DNA of 64,000 nucleotides, taken from the NCBI GenBank assembly GCA_024138025.1, contig JAMXBD010002805.1, positions 97,592-161,591 on the forward strand. Reading direction: 5' to 3'. Made by a program: the position numbers and the translations under genes. The notes beneath the pieces are model-generated. The model worked only from the letters and a program-made list of their open reading frames with translations. It searched no databases and was not told the origin of the DNA. Below are positions 49,928 through 61,326 of this stretch, piece by piece. Numbering within the stretch: position 1 is the first letter of the stretch; every line of letters begins with the position of its first letter. Source of the DNA: Combretum micranthum. Lineage: Eukaryota; Streptophyta; Magnoliopsida; Myrtales; Combretaceae.

Positions 49928-50039
49928 GTATGTAGTTACATATTTGTTTATCTAAAGTTATTAGACACAATCACAAGTAAATGAGTAATAGAAGTCCTTA
50001 TGAATTGAAAATAACGTGAATTTAATAATTGATACATAG
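49928..50039 (+). other. Intron-like gap between gag tail and protease of element T
   Basis: The left edge reads GCAG|GTATGTAG and the right edge TTGATACATAG|GATCAA. It is 112 nt, AT-rich, with in-frame stops. Leaving it out would put the acidic gag tail and the protease frame in the same register. Length and composition are those of a short plant intron. This is inference from sequence only. Confidence 0.45.
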
Positions 50040-50430
50040 GATCAATTCAAGTAGGGGATCAGACTGCGTATGCTTTGTTTGACACGGGAGCAACACATTC
50101 TTTCATAAATACCGGTTAGCAAGGCGTATAAGATTACCAACGAAAGCATGAGTAAAGAATTGAGAGTTACTACGCCAACAGGAGACTTAGTAGTAACACG
50201 GGAAATGATAAAGAGTTGTCCATTAAAGATTGGAAATCAAGAATCAATTGCTGATTTAATCATGATAGAGATGCAAAAATATGATATTATTCTGGGTATG
50301 GTTTGGTTAACTGCTGTAAAAGCAAAAGTTAATTGCCATCTCAAAATGGTATCTTTTGTCAATAACCAAGGAGAAAGAAAGGAGTATAGGGGTGAGATAC
50401 TCAAAGGAGTCGGAATAGGATAACAGCAAT
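50040..50430 (+). pseudogene. Aspartic protease of element T
   Basis: The frame from 50040 holds DQTAYALFDTGATHSFI, the retropepsin active site with catalytic Asp, Thr and Gly. A stop follows (near 50118) and a shift into the frame of 50148-50423. That frame contains ELRVTTPTGDLVV, the MQKYDIILGMVWL block and the C-terminal VNCHLKMVSF block. It is cleaved from the polyprotein in related elements. The stop and frameshift inactivate this copy. Confidence 0.8.
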
Positions 50431-50466
50431 TGAAGTGGAAAATGAAGAAGATATGGAGTTAAACGG

Positions 50467-51270
50467 GTGTATTCTTGGAACAACCGAGGGAAATCCAAAG
50501 TATTGGATATTCATACTATCCGAACAGTGTGTGAATACCCGGATATATTTCCAGAAATTACCAGGATTACCCCCAACAGAGAAGTGGAATTTTCAATTGA
50601 TTTGATACCTGGAACAGAACCAGTATCAAAAGCTCCGTATCGCATGGCACCTGTGGAATTAAAAGAATTAAAGGTGCAATACAAGAATTGTTGGATAAAG
50701 GATTTATCAGACCTAGTGTTTCACCTTGGGGAGCACCAGTATTGTTTGTTAAGAAGAAAGATGGTTCAATGAGACTCTGTATTGATTATAGAGAATTAAA
50801 CAGAGTGACTATCAAGAACAAATATCCTTTACCCAGAATTGATGATCTCTTTGATCAGTTGAGAGGAGCAAAGGTATTTTCTCGAATTGATTTAAAGTCA
50901 GGATATCATCAAATCCGAATTAAAGCAGAGGATGTACCAAAGACTGCATTCCGAACTAGGTATGGTCATTATGAATTTTTGGTCATGCCATTTGGACTAA
51001 CTAATGCACCTGCAGTTTTCATGGATCTGATGAATCGTATCTTTAGACCTTTGTTGGATATCTGTGTGATTGTTTTCATAGATGATATACTTGTATATTC
51101 GTCTACTGAAGAACAACATGATGAGAACTTGAGAAGTGTGTTACAGATACTGAGAGAATAAGCTGTATGCCAAATTGTCTAAATGTGAATTTTGGCTTAG
51201 AAGTATATCATTCCTTGGACATATTATTTGAGAAGGAATATCGGTTGATCCCGCAAAAGTTAAAGCTATT
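50467..51270 (+). pseudogene. Reverse transcriptase of element T
   Basis: The N-terminal block [20 protein letters not shown] leads to [17 protein letters not shown] frameshift occurs at about 50672. The main frame then runs 50688-51161: [20 protein letters not shown], then [44 protein letters not shown] and the catalytic [10 protein letters not shown] (Asp pair at 51081-51086, FIDD variant of YxDD). A stop ends it at 51161. The last part (about 51160-51270) continues in other frames with a CEFWL...SFLGHII block. All key residues are present, but the frame is not continuous. Confidence 0.9.
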
Positions 51271-51840
51271 GTGGAATGGAAAAGACCTGAAACTGTTACG
51301 GAAGTTAGGAGTTTCTTGGGATTGGCAGGATATTATCGAAAATTTGTGAAAGATTTCTCAAAAATTGCACGACCCCTGACACAATTGACCAGGAAGAATG
51401 AGAAATTTGAGTGGAATGATCAACGTGAACAAAGTTTCCAAGAACTGAAGAAGAGGTTAATATCAGCACCAATATTGGTTCTGCCTAATGACAAGGATCT
51501 ATATACTGTCTACAGTGATGCATCCAGAAATGGTTTAGGATGTGTGTTAATGCAAAATGGAAAAGTAATAGCATATGCTTCTAGACAATTAAAACCGCAT
51601 GAGATGAATTACCCCACTCATGATCTGGAATTAGCTGCTATTGTATTTGCACTCAAGATTTGGCGTCACTACTTGTATGGACAGAAATGTGAAATATATA
51701 CGGATCACAAAAGTTTGAAGTATATATTTACACAAAAAGAGTTGAACATGAGACAAAGACGATGGTTGGAATTGATTAAAGATTATGATCTTACCATTAA
51801 TACCATCCTGGTAAAGTGAATGCGTGGCTGATGCATTGAG
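51271..51840 (+). pseudogene. Reverse transcriptase connection and RNase H of element T
   Basis: An open frame of 182 codons has the [20 protein letters not shown] connection block, then RNase H with YSDAS (first Asp), [10 protein letters not shown] (Glu), [15 protein letters not shown] (second Asp) and [16 protein letters not shown]. The final catalytic region after 51819 is shifted into another frame. Confidence 0.9.
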
Positions 51841-52079
51841 TCGAAAGAGTTATGGAGAAGTAGCCTCAATATTGACGGAACAGAAAGAACTCATCAAGGA
51901 ATTTGAGAGATTAAACTTGGAATTTTCAATGCAAGGTTTGGAAGCTGAATTGGAAACCTAATTTTGGAACCTACTTTACTCCAACGGATTAAGGAAGCTC
52001 AGAAAGAGGATATTGAAATCCAAGAGATTAAACAAGGAATATCCCAAGGAAATACAAGGATTTTCATGTGGATGAAGAA

Positions 52080-53190
52080 GAGGTGTTAAGAATGAATAAA
52101 AGATTGTGTGCCACATGATGAAAACTTAAGGAAGGAATTAATGCATGAAGCACATTATTCTGGATATTCTATACACCAGGAGAAACAAAGACATACCAAG
52201 AGCTGAAAAGTGCATATTGGTGGAATGGAATGAAAAAAGGATATTGCAGAATTTGTTGCTAAATGTGATGTGTGTCAAAGGATAAAAGCTGAACACCAAA
52301 AACCAGGTGGGTTGTTGAAACCATTGCCAATTCCCGAATGGAAATGGGATCAAATTTCCATGGATTTTGTGTGCTCATTACCTAAGACAAATGGGGTCAT
52401 GATGCTGTTTGGGTTATTGTGGATAGACTCACGAAATCAGCTCATTTCTTGCCAATTAACATGACATATCCATTAGAAAAATTGGCACGAATATATTTGA
52501 AGGAGATTGTGAGATTGCATGGTGTACCTGTTAGTATAGTATCAGATCGAGATCCACGGTTTGTTTCCAGATTTTGGCAAGGATTACAAAAAGCTTTGGG
52601 AACCCAATTGAAATTTAGTACAGCTTATCATCCTCAAACTGATGGACAAACAGAAAGGACCATTCAGACACTGGAGGATATGTTAAGAGCATGTATTATG
52701 GAGTTCAAAGGAAATTGGGACCAACATTTACCACTAGTGGAATTTGCATACAATAACAGTTACCATTCAAGCATAGGGATGCCACCTTATGAAGCTTATA
52801 TGGTAGAAAGTGCGGTCACCATTATTCTGGGATAACTTGGAGAAAGTATTGGTTGGACCTGAATTGGTTCAGGAAACAATTGAAAAGGTTTCAGTAATAA
52901 AGCAAAGAATGAAAGCAGCACAAGATAGACAAAAGAGTTGGGCAGACTTGAAGAGAAGAGAATTGGAATTTAATGAAGGAGAACATGTATACTTAAAGAT
53001 AAGTCCAATCAAAAGTCTTCATGGTAGACAAACAAAAGGAAAGTTAAGTCCTAGATATATTGGACCATTTGAGATATTGGAACGAGTTGGGAATCTGGCA
53101 TACCGTCTTGCATTGCCACCCAATTTATCTGGTATACATAATGTTTTCCATGTATCGGTTCTAAGAAATATGTACGGATCCAGATAAGAT
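52080..53190 (+). pseudogene. Integrase of element T: zinc finger, catalytic core, GPF C-terminal block
   Basis: Zinc finger remnants (HYSGYSIH-like, then KCDVCQRIKAEHQKPGG) lie at 52140-52320, broken by stops. The core has MDFV (first Asp), [22 protein letters not shown] (second Asp), [20 protein letters not shown] (Glu of DD35E) and [18 protein letters not shown] (52419-52835). A shift leads to 52810-53187 with the C-terminal block SPRYIGPFEILERVGNLAYR and the phrase HNVFHVSVLRNM. Integrase inserts the cDNA into the genome. At least three shifts make it inactive. Confidence 0.9.
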
Positions 53191-53400
53191 AGTTGAGTTG
53201 GAACCAATTGATTTGAAGGAGAATTTGACTTACGAAAACATCCAGTTAGAATATTGGACCGAAAGTGCAAGTTCTCAGGAATAAAGAAATTCATTATGTC
53301 AAAGTATTGTGGGATCTCCAAACGAAGAGATTACATGGGAACTGAAGAGGAAATCAAGAAAAACTATCCACATTTGTTTGAGAATTCAGGTACGTGCTCA
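53190..53400 (+). pseudogene. Chromodomain remnant of element T
   Basis: After integrase the frames hold a VELEPIDLKENLTYE-like segment and end with EEEIKKNYPHLFENSG (53340-53390), the order seen at the C-terminus of Tekay/Del chromoviruses. Trp and Leu positions typical of the fold are partly visible in two frames. The domain directs integration to particular chromatin in related elements. Stops and shifts are present. Confidence 0.6.
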
Positions 53401-53420
53401 AGCTTTGAGGACAAAGCTTA

Positions 53421-53435
53421 TTTTAAGGGGGAGAA
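53421..53435 (+). other. Polypurine tract of element T
   Basis: TTTTAAGGGGGAGAA lies immediately before the TGTAAACCC start of the 3' LTR. Confidence 0.8.
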
Positions 53436-56400
53436 TGTAAACCCGAAATTTTCCACATTAGTACACGACTCTAAAGTAGAATGTATGAACTAGTTAATAG
53501 ACTTAGATTCCAATAAAAACCTAAGAATAGATCAATGCATGGAATTTGGCTAGATAAGATTTAGAAATCGAATAAAGAACTTCTTTAACCCTAATTGATA
53601 CCAAAAACGAGATTTCGTATCTTGAATGGATAATTCAAGATATGATTAAAAGAAATCTAAATTTCAAACGAAACTTGTTATACAAAAGATTTAAATAGAA
53701 AAATATAAATATAGAGATTAAATGATTGCTTTTGAACTCAACAATGATTTGAGATTAGAACAATGAGTAGTAATGAGCCTATGTTGGATTTAAACCCTAA
53801 ATCAAGATTCCTAGATAGTATTAAACGCTATAATAAGATTTCATGATAGGTATCAAAAACTAAAATATATAGATAATTTAGCTTCTATATCAATGTGATA
53901 TTAAGTAGTTAATCAACTACGCTTATAGATAGAAACAAACCTAAAGATAAACCGTTAGGATTATAAATACACAATAAAACATAAACTGATGTATAACTCA
54001 AGATCTAAACTTCAAATAAATAATTGAATCACATTATTGTTCTAATTATGGTTTTCTTAAGCTATTGGAGCCTAAAACAAAAATTAACCTAACGAGTCAG
54101 GAAACCTTAATCGCGGGAGATAAATTCTACAAATAATTAATCATGTAAATATAAAACTCAAAATTTTATTGTTTGATAATCTAAGTATTTTGTAGAATCC
54201 TACAAACATATTTTTGTACAAAAACTCTCAAATACTAGCTAAATTATACCCGTATAACTTGGTAAATTATCCAAAAACTAAGTTCAATAATTAACTATTA
54301 TTAATATATACATATATTGAGTGTGTTTTCGGCTGCAAGTTGCACCATTGGAAGGCTTGGAATGCAACAGAAGGAGGGAGCCGAAATTTGATCAATAATG
54401 CACCCAATTGTCAACCAAAAATCAACCTTACAACCAATCAATGATTGCCAAGTAAGCTACTCATTAATGACCATGAAAACAACTGATCAAACAGAGATAA
54501 ATGAGGAGAAAATTTGGAGCAAATTCGTAGAAAACACAGCTGCAAGCTTCTCCTTCTTCTCTCTCTATATACACACATTTAAAGCTCTTAATGAAGAAAC
54601 CAACAAACGTTAAACACTCTCAAACTTTTCAAACTAAAACTACTTCTAATTAGCAGCCAAAACAACCTATGAACAAACTTTAAACTGCTCGAATCATCCA
54701 AGTTCGAACCAGAAGAAAAACTGGTACGAAAAACATTTGAAACGAGTTCAAAGATGAGTTGATGTAATTTGAATGGTTTTCTTTTAAATCTAAGGATTAG
54801 AACTAACTTCTGATGATCATAGGAACATAATTAATATAAAAACAAGCTTCGAATTCCATCGGATCGGCTCAACCAAGGTAAAATCCGAAACCCTAGTTGT
54901 ACTCTATTAAGATCGAAATCTAAGGATATATGTTTGTCGAAGTGTTAAGAGTTGTTTTATGTCTATATATAAGATATGGAAACACTTAGGAATGATTTAG
55001 GAATGTTTTTAACGTAGAAAATTTAAGAAATATGAATTGGATCATCAAAGAAGATGATGAACAGTGCTAACACTGTCCATAAGCTGGCAGTGTAGACGTT
55101 CAACACCGGCGGCATACAAGGATAGGTCGACGGTGTAAAAACGGCTTACACTAAATAGAAAGTACGTAAAAATTATTTTCACGTAAAAATGAACGAAGGC
55201 CGGACATCTAGGATTCTAAGCCGACGGTGTATGGTCCGACGTACGTTGAAAACCGATAGCTTTTAAAGCCGATGCAATCGATATGACTTTGTATGCAAAA
55301 CAAATAAACACCAGCACCTGGGTTTCAAAGCCGGCAACGTTGAGCCTGCGTGCACACATATTTTCTGTTACGAAAACCCTAAAATTAGAGAAAAATATTG
55401 TGTTAATAAAAGTTATAAATGATCAATTATTTGCTCTATATAAATAAAATAAGTAAGAATAGAAATTGAAATAAGCTAAATTTATGAGTAATTTGACTTC
55501 TAAAAATAATAAAATAATTATACAAAATAATTAGGAGAAACACGACGACAATAAGTAATAATAAATAAATAAATATGATTTTCTAGATTGAGTTCGATAT
55601 AGAATAACATAAAATTAGTATTAGTCACTACAAAACTTGATAAATATCAAGCTTAGAACACTAGTCACGTATAGAAATTTAACTATATAATCTATATTAT
55701 ATTGATGAATACTTTATTCATCTTAATAGGTGACTTTGATACTCTAGAAGATCTTCCAGCCGATTATTACGATTAAGTCAATATGAGCAGGTGAGTAATT
55801 CAGTCATATTGTACTCTTTGTGCTTGTAAATAGCTGAAAATATAATACAAAGATAATCAAATGAATGTTTTGTTAGGAGTATGTTGTGATCTGATTGTAT
55901 GATTGTTAATCTATCATTACAAAAGTGATAATACAATGATTTGATGTTGTGTAGTAATAGAATAATGATTGTGTGTAATGTATGATCATCATGAAATTGA
56001 ATAAGAACTATTGACTTAATAAAATAACTTGGTCATGCATTGCACGTACTGCATTATTGCATATAAAAATGGGTGATAGCCTGCTACGTATTAATATTTT
56101 GATTCTCTGTTAACGCTTGGTTTTTCTAAAGTGTTAGTTCTTCTAAGTTTTTCTTTATTCCTTTGGTTCTACGGGAACTAAGTGGTAATGAAAAATGCCG
56201 CCTGTAGTATCACTTTGAATTGATTAATACTTAGGGAGTTTCTAAGGTGGATACAGGAAATGGTCAGTTAAATTTATTATATTTAAAGTGGTAACCCTAA
56301 AACGAGAAATCGTTGATTTTTCTATAAACTTAATCTCTGCTGGGCAGGTGGGTCATGAGGTAATTGTTCTTTAACCCTGAAAGAGTGGGCATAAATCTTT

Positions 56401-56914
56401 TTTTCTATTTGGATTCTAGATCATTCAAGCTTGTATCTGTGCATATGATTGAGTGTTTGCATTACATATGATTTACTAATAACTTGTGTGATGTATAATA
56501 TGTCTGGTTATTTACTGAGCCGTGGTTTCGCTCATACTCCAACAGTCTTTTCAGGTTTACTCTTCGATCCTGGTTAGTCACTTCTAGAAACATGGCTCCG
56601 GTAAGAGCTTAGGAGCTGGAAGTCTATGGTTATACTTGGGAATTATGGTTATGCTTTCTTAGAATAGATTAGTTAGTGCTAATGTATTAGTTGTGAACTA
56701 CAAGAAGACCACTTGGTTTGTAATAGTTCTGTGATACTTTGTGATTAAGATAGTAGTTATTTATCAATTTATTTCTTACATTTATTTATCATTTCTTATC
56801 AAGCAACTAAAAGATCCTATTGTTTTGAAAACTTGTCACTCTGTGAAGGTAATCTAGTGATAGTATTCAAGTGTAACTTGTTTACTTCTACTGGGGTACC
56901 CTCAGGGCGTGACA
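53436..56914 (+). mobile_element. 3' LTR of element T
   Basis: 3479 bp, alignable over its length with the 5' LTR. Differences include many single-base changes (for example AAGGTGAGT to AAGATGAGT at 54751) and the lack of the 155-bp segment of the 5' LTR (junction after 55377). It ends GGGCGTGACA at 56914, followed by GCTCA. Confidence 0.9.
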
Positions 56915-57796
56915 GCTCATCACTAGGTTTACTCTGTCAGGCTAGAACGCATTCACAGTGGCTATCCTTTGAATTGAGTATCCATGTTTGTCTCTTGATG
57001 GTAAATGGACCCTTTTTTTCTTTTAGTCTTGATCATGGAGCGATACAAGAGATGATTCTTAAAGTCTTCCTTATTTTGCAGCTTGAACTTATTGACTTCT
57101 TATGTTATTCCCCTAAAATAGGCATTTCTTTAAGAAAAGATCAAATCACAAAGTATTAACATGTTTTTATAACTTTATCAATTGCTCTAACCTTTCTCTC
57201 ACAATACACTCGTGTTTAGGTGTTTGGAAGATATAAGGATGAAAGAGAATTTATCAATTAAGGTGAATGGTCAATGACCGATCTGATGATTGGAGACCGT
57301 TAGAGATATCTTTTTGTCGATAGATAACAAAAATTAGATCACACATAAATAAAGTAGTCAACAAATTTTCTGAACTTGATAGAATTCTCATTAATTTCTC
57401 AAAATTGAGACAACTTGACCACATCAAAATTTACAAGGTCTTTCAAATATGGACCATCCATTCTAGTCAAAATTAATGCACCACCAAGCAAAACTCTCTT
57501 CACTGCATATGGTCCTTCATAATTAGGAGTAAATTTTCCTCTAGGATCTTGAACATTCGTGAGCACTTTTCTCAAGACTAAATCTCCTTCTTTGAAATTT
57601 CTTGGGAGAACTTTCTTATTAAATGCTCAAGCCATTATTTGTTGGTAAAGCTGGCCATGATATAAAGTAGTCATCCTCCTTTCGTCAATGAGATTCAATT
57701 GATCAATCTTGTTTCTTACCCATTTAGCTTCATCCAGTTTGATTTTTGCAAATATTTTAAGTGATGGAATTTCAACTTCAACTAGCAAAACTGCTT
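56915..57796 (-). pseudogene. Tat element: integrase C-terminus and start of 3' UTR
   Basis: The minus strand from 57796 reads VLLVEVEIPSLKIFAKIKLD, then WVRNKIDQLNLIDERR, YHGQLYQ, VLPRNFKEGDLVLRKVL, DPRGKFTPNYEGPYAVKRVL and GGALILTRMDG. This is the Tat-lineage integrase C-terminal region with its GPY/F motif. At least one stop is visible. Below about 57300 it is non-coding to the Tekay-type insertion at 56914. GCTCA (56915-56919) is the right target site of that insertion. Confidence 0.8.
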
Positions 57797-58432
57797 CTAA
57801 ATTTTTGGAATCAGTTTAAGCCTAAAACCCTAAACCGGAAGTCAACCGGAGTCCTAATGGTCGACAAAACCCTAGTTAGATGAAATAGCTTAAGTCCGGC
57901 ACTCCGAATATGAAACTCGGTGAGGATAAGTCGAAGTTTAGAATGTAGAATAGTGCGAAATTATCTAAGGAAACATAAAAACATCAGATGAGTAAAACCG
58001 CAACTCGTCTCAAACCTGATTGGACATGGTTCTCAAAAAACATGTCCAGGACACTAGAATAGTAAAAATATTCCAAATATACCGTTAGACTCATAAAAAA
58101 TATAAGGTTTTCAAAAATATCAATTTTGTAATTTTTCGCTAAGTAAAAAAACAGATATCATATTTATATGCGTATTTATTACTACCCTACCGTTACTTTA
58201 TAGTCATATCTACTTTACATTACACTATTCATTACTATTCTACACTATTCGTTTATCTCTATTTTTTTTTACACATACTCTTACACACTTCATAACTTAT
58301 AACCTTTACTTTTTACCTTTCCCATAACTTTATTTCACATCTATCTTGCATATTACTACATTTATTTAACAAAAAAATAAATAAATCAATAAAATCTTTT
58401 CCCCCTCTTTATCAATGTGGCCAGCATCCCCA

Positions 58433-58433
<1 letters not shown>

Positions 58434-58464
<31 letters not shown>
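58434..58464 (+). repeat. Homopolymer run of 31 C in LTR C
   Basis: The sequence is CCAGCATCCCCAT followed by 31 consecutive C, then TCCTCTCTC. The same place in LTR F has only about seven (plus-strand G) bases. Confidence 0.9.
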
Positions 58465-58467
<3 letters not shown>

Positions 58468-58537
58468 TCTCTCTATCTCCTCAATTTGTTTCAATTTTTA
58501 TTTATTTTAATCATACAAAAATCACTCCACATTTTCC

Positions 58538-58730
58538 TATAAATACCCCCCCCTCTTTCACTTCTTTCACACCACTACTACCCACAAATTTCTTACTAAA
58601 ACTCTCTCAAATTCTCCTTTCAAAACTCTCTCCAACTACCATCCTAAAACTCTCTCAAATAATTTCAAAACCTTCTACCTACAACAAAAATTCATAACCA
58701 CATACTACTACCAAAATCTTCTTTAGGTAA
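58538..58730 (+). promoter_or_regulatory. LTR C core promoter and leader donor-like site
   Basis: TATAAATACCCC begins at 58538. TTCTTTAG|GTAACC places the donor G at 58727, about 189 nt downstream. Confidence 0.45.
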
Positions 58731-61326
58731 CCATCTTCTATTATTTTCTTCTCTTTCATGCCATGTAACTTTACATGACCATAGTGTGAGTTTTCAAAGA
58801 CTAAAAGTTATGGAAGCTACATTATGTTTTTGTATTGTTCTTGTTCATGAAAAATCTATTTATGTTCATGTTATTATTTTTGTTCATATTATTGTTACTA
58901 TATATTATTATCTATATATATGTACATAATCTTTAGAGCATATAAGCTCACTTGCAATTTATTTATTTTATGCAATGCAATTTATTTATTTATTCTTTGT
59001 TATTTTAAGACTAGTCTTTAGTCTCTAGTCTTAGACTTGTCCTCATCAAGTCAAAACAAATTTTTCTTTCTTTCATTTTATTTTATTTGGGACCAGTCTA
59101 CTTCTTAGTCCCGGGAGCCTTGAAAAAGCAAAAACTCCCAATAGTTGACTTTATTATTTATGTTATGTTATTTCGCTTGCTATTATTTTCTCATAATTCA
59201 TGTTTATTTAAATTGTTGTCCAAAGTTTCAAGTTCTAAAAATAATTGTCACAAAGGAGATTTTGATGCTTTAAAAATAAGTTTATGTAAAGTATAAGATC
59301 TATGGTTTAAACAAAAATAAAGTTAACTCTTTTCAAGTTACAAAAGAACCACTAAAATTTTTGAAACTTCTTTTGTCATAAAAAGCTTCTTAAAACCTTT
59401 AATATTCCACTTTGTTTTTCCAAAAGAAAATAATTGTTGGTACAAAAATAATTTTTATGAAAAAGATAACATAATAAAAGAATGAGGAATTCTCAAAGTA
59501 AAGGTCTTTACAAATAAACAAGACAAAGATCTTTGCAAACAAATAGACAAAGAAATTTGAATAGGAAAAATAAATAGGGAAAATAGTATTAATATAAAAC
59601 TTAGAAAGAGGAAAATTTATTTTCAAAAAGTTACTTTGAAATATATATAAGCCAACATAAAACATTTTTGAAAAAATAAAAGAAACAAAATATTCATTTC
59701 AAGGGGTTTACAAACATGAATTCTTGTAAACTATATTTTTCTAAAAACTCCAAAACCGACATAATTTTACTTGAGCAAAATGAATGGACAACAAACACTT
59801 GAGCATGAATAAATATGAGCTAAGTAACCATAAAAGAGAATTTTTCAACTATATAGATAACTAAGTATTTATCAAACAAATTTTGATTGATTAAACCAAG
59901 GTTGTTTTTGCATTGGAAAATCGTGGTGAATTTTGTCGCTACTGTTTTGGAGTCTATATGACCTTATTTGTTAAAAATAATTTTTGAAATGGGTATATCT
60001 TTTTGAGTAGGTAGAAATCGATATATTATATGCGCGATTTCGAGTTAAAATGACCAAGTTATGGCAATTTTAAGTTGGAACATTCCTTTATACGAACCTT
60101 AACGTTCTTTTGACATTTTTTTGTCAAAATTCAAGAAAATCATCAAGAAATACTCATTGTGGGTATTTTCTTTTACTAGGAGACTCCGAGGAAGGGTACC
60201 TATATCCCGAAGATTATTTCGATTGAGTGGAGTGTGTGAACGACTCATCCGCGTAGAGGAATAGTCAACATGGCATCGTGAGTTTATTTCCTTTAAATGC
60301 TATACTTGTTGTGCTTGTAAATTAGTTGCATTAGAGTTAGGAAAAGGAAAATGGATATGTATGTTAATTAATTCTTTGAAAGAATCCTAAGAATATCGAG
60401 GCCGGAATTGATTTAAAATGTTTGTTTTAGTATAACACTTGCTTTGTATGAAATGCTTTGATCGCCTTAAACTTGATAATAATAATGTTATGATATCATA
60501 AATAAATGGATTCATGCATACCACGAAGTGAGTCACATTGCATTTTGGGTTATTATCCTTGGGTGAGAAGGATAGTAAGCTCATGTTGAAAGCAACACTT
60601 GGCGGAGGATCCGAAAGCGATTGCTTGGCGGCGTTATGGAAAAAGGAAATGCCTGGCGGAAGATCCAAAAGCAAGGCTCAATTCAAGTAGACTTCATGTG
60701 CTTGGCGATATTGATCGAAAGCATAAAACTTTTTATTAAAACTACTTGTTTTGAGGTTATGTATCACCAAACCCCGAATGGAGGGCGCAAATCCATTCAA
60801 CATGTAGTTCCCGGAAAACTGTATGCCTTGTTTGCTCACGTGTATGTTGCATCCCATTTGTTTGTTTCATTAACTTGTTTGAAACTTTGTTACAAGAAGT
60901 TATTTATGGAAATAATTCTCACTAAGCCTATAAGCTTATACCCCCATAGATATCTTTTGTAGTTTCCCTATTTATGGTAAGGCCACGAGGACCCTACGAT
61001 CAAGTAATTTCTTTGGATAAAGGAAACTTTAGATGAAGTGTAGTATTAGATTGATGTACAAATATCCTTGTAATAGATTAGTAATCAAAGGAAATGACCC
61101 TAAGTTGTAAAGATCGTTATTATAAGTAATTGAATATTATGAATCCTCTTTTCTTAATTTGTTATTGTATCTTCTTAAGCTTCATAATTCCATGTATGGT
61201 TCTCTAAAGTTATGAAAGCACACCTACAACATATAAAAGCTTTGGGAATGACTAAGGTTGTCATACTTAAGCCTTTAATATTGAGTGAGGCAGACTATCA
61301 CGTTAGGGTACCCTTTGGGGCGGACA

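Larger units (their letters stand above)
43513..56914 (+). mobile_element. Complete but decayed Tekay-type chromovirus (Ty3/gypsy), element T
   Basis: Order: 5' LTR (43513-47134), Met-tRNA primer site, pre-gag frame, gag with three zinc knuckles, intron-like gap, protease, RT, RNase H, integrase, chromodomain remnant, polypurine tract, 3' LTR (53436-56914). Both LTRs start TGTAAACCC and end TGACA. Flanking 5-mers are ACTCA and GCTCA (four of five match). The very long LTRs (about 3.5-3.6 kb), the Met primer site and a chromodomain after integrase fit the Tekay/Del clade. Many stops and frameshifts and the visible LTR divergence show it is old and cannot encode active proteins. Confidence 0.85.
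57797..61326 (+). mobile_element. Solo LTR C in the Tat integrase
   Basis: The first bases align with LTR G from its tenth base on (AAATTTTTGGAATCA, GAAGTCAACCGG), so the terminal TGTAAACC is lost. It ends GGTACCCTTTGGGGCGGACA. About ten integrase codons between HEMLPFALMAYRTS (right side) and EAVLLVEVEI (left side) are missing. Insertion or later decay therefore deleted about 30 bp at the left edge, and no target duplication remains. Features: TATA box 58538, donor-like AG|GTAA 58727, a run of 31 C at 58434-58464, and CTTGGCGG repeats 60590-60710. Length about 3.5 kb. Confidence 0.8.
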
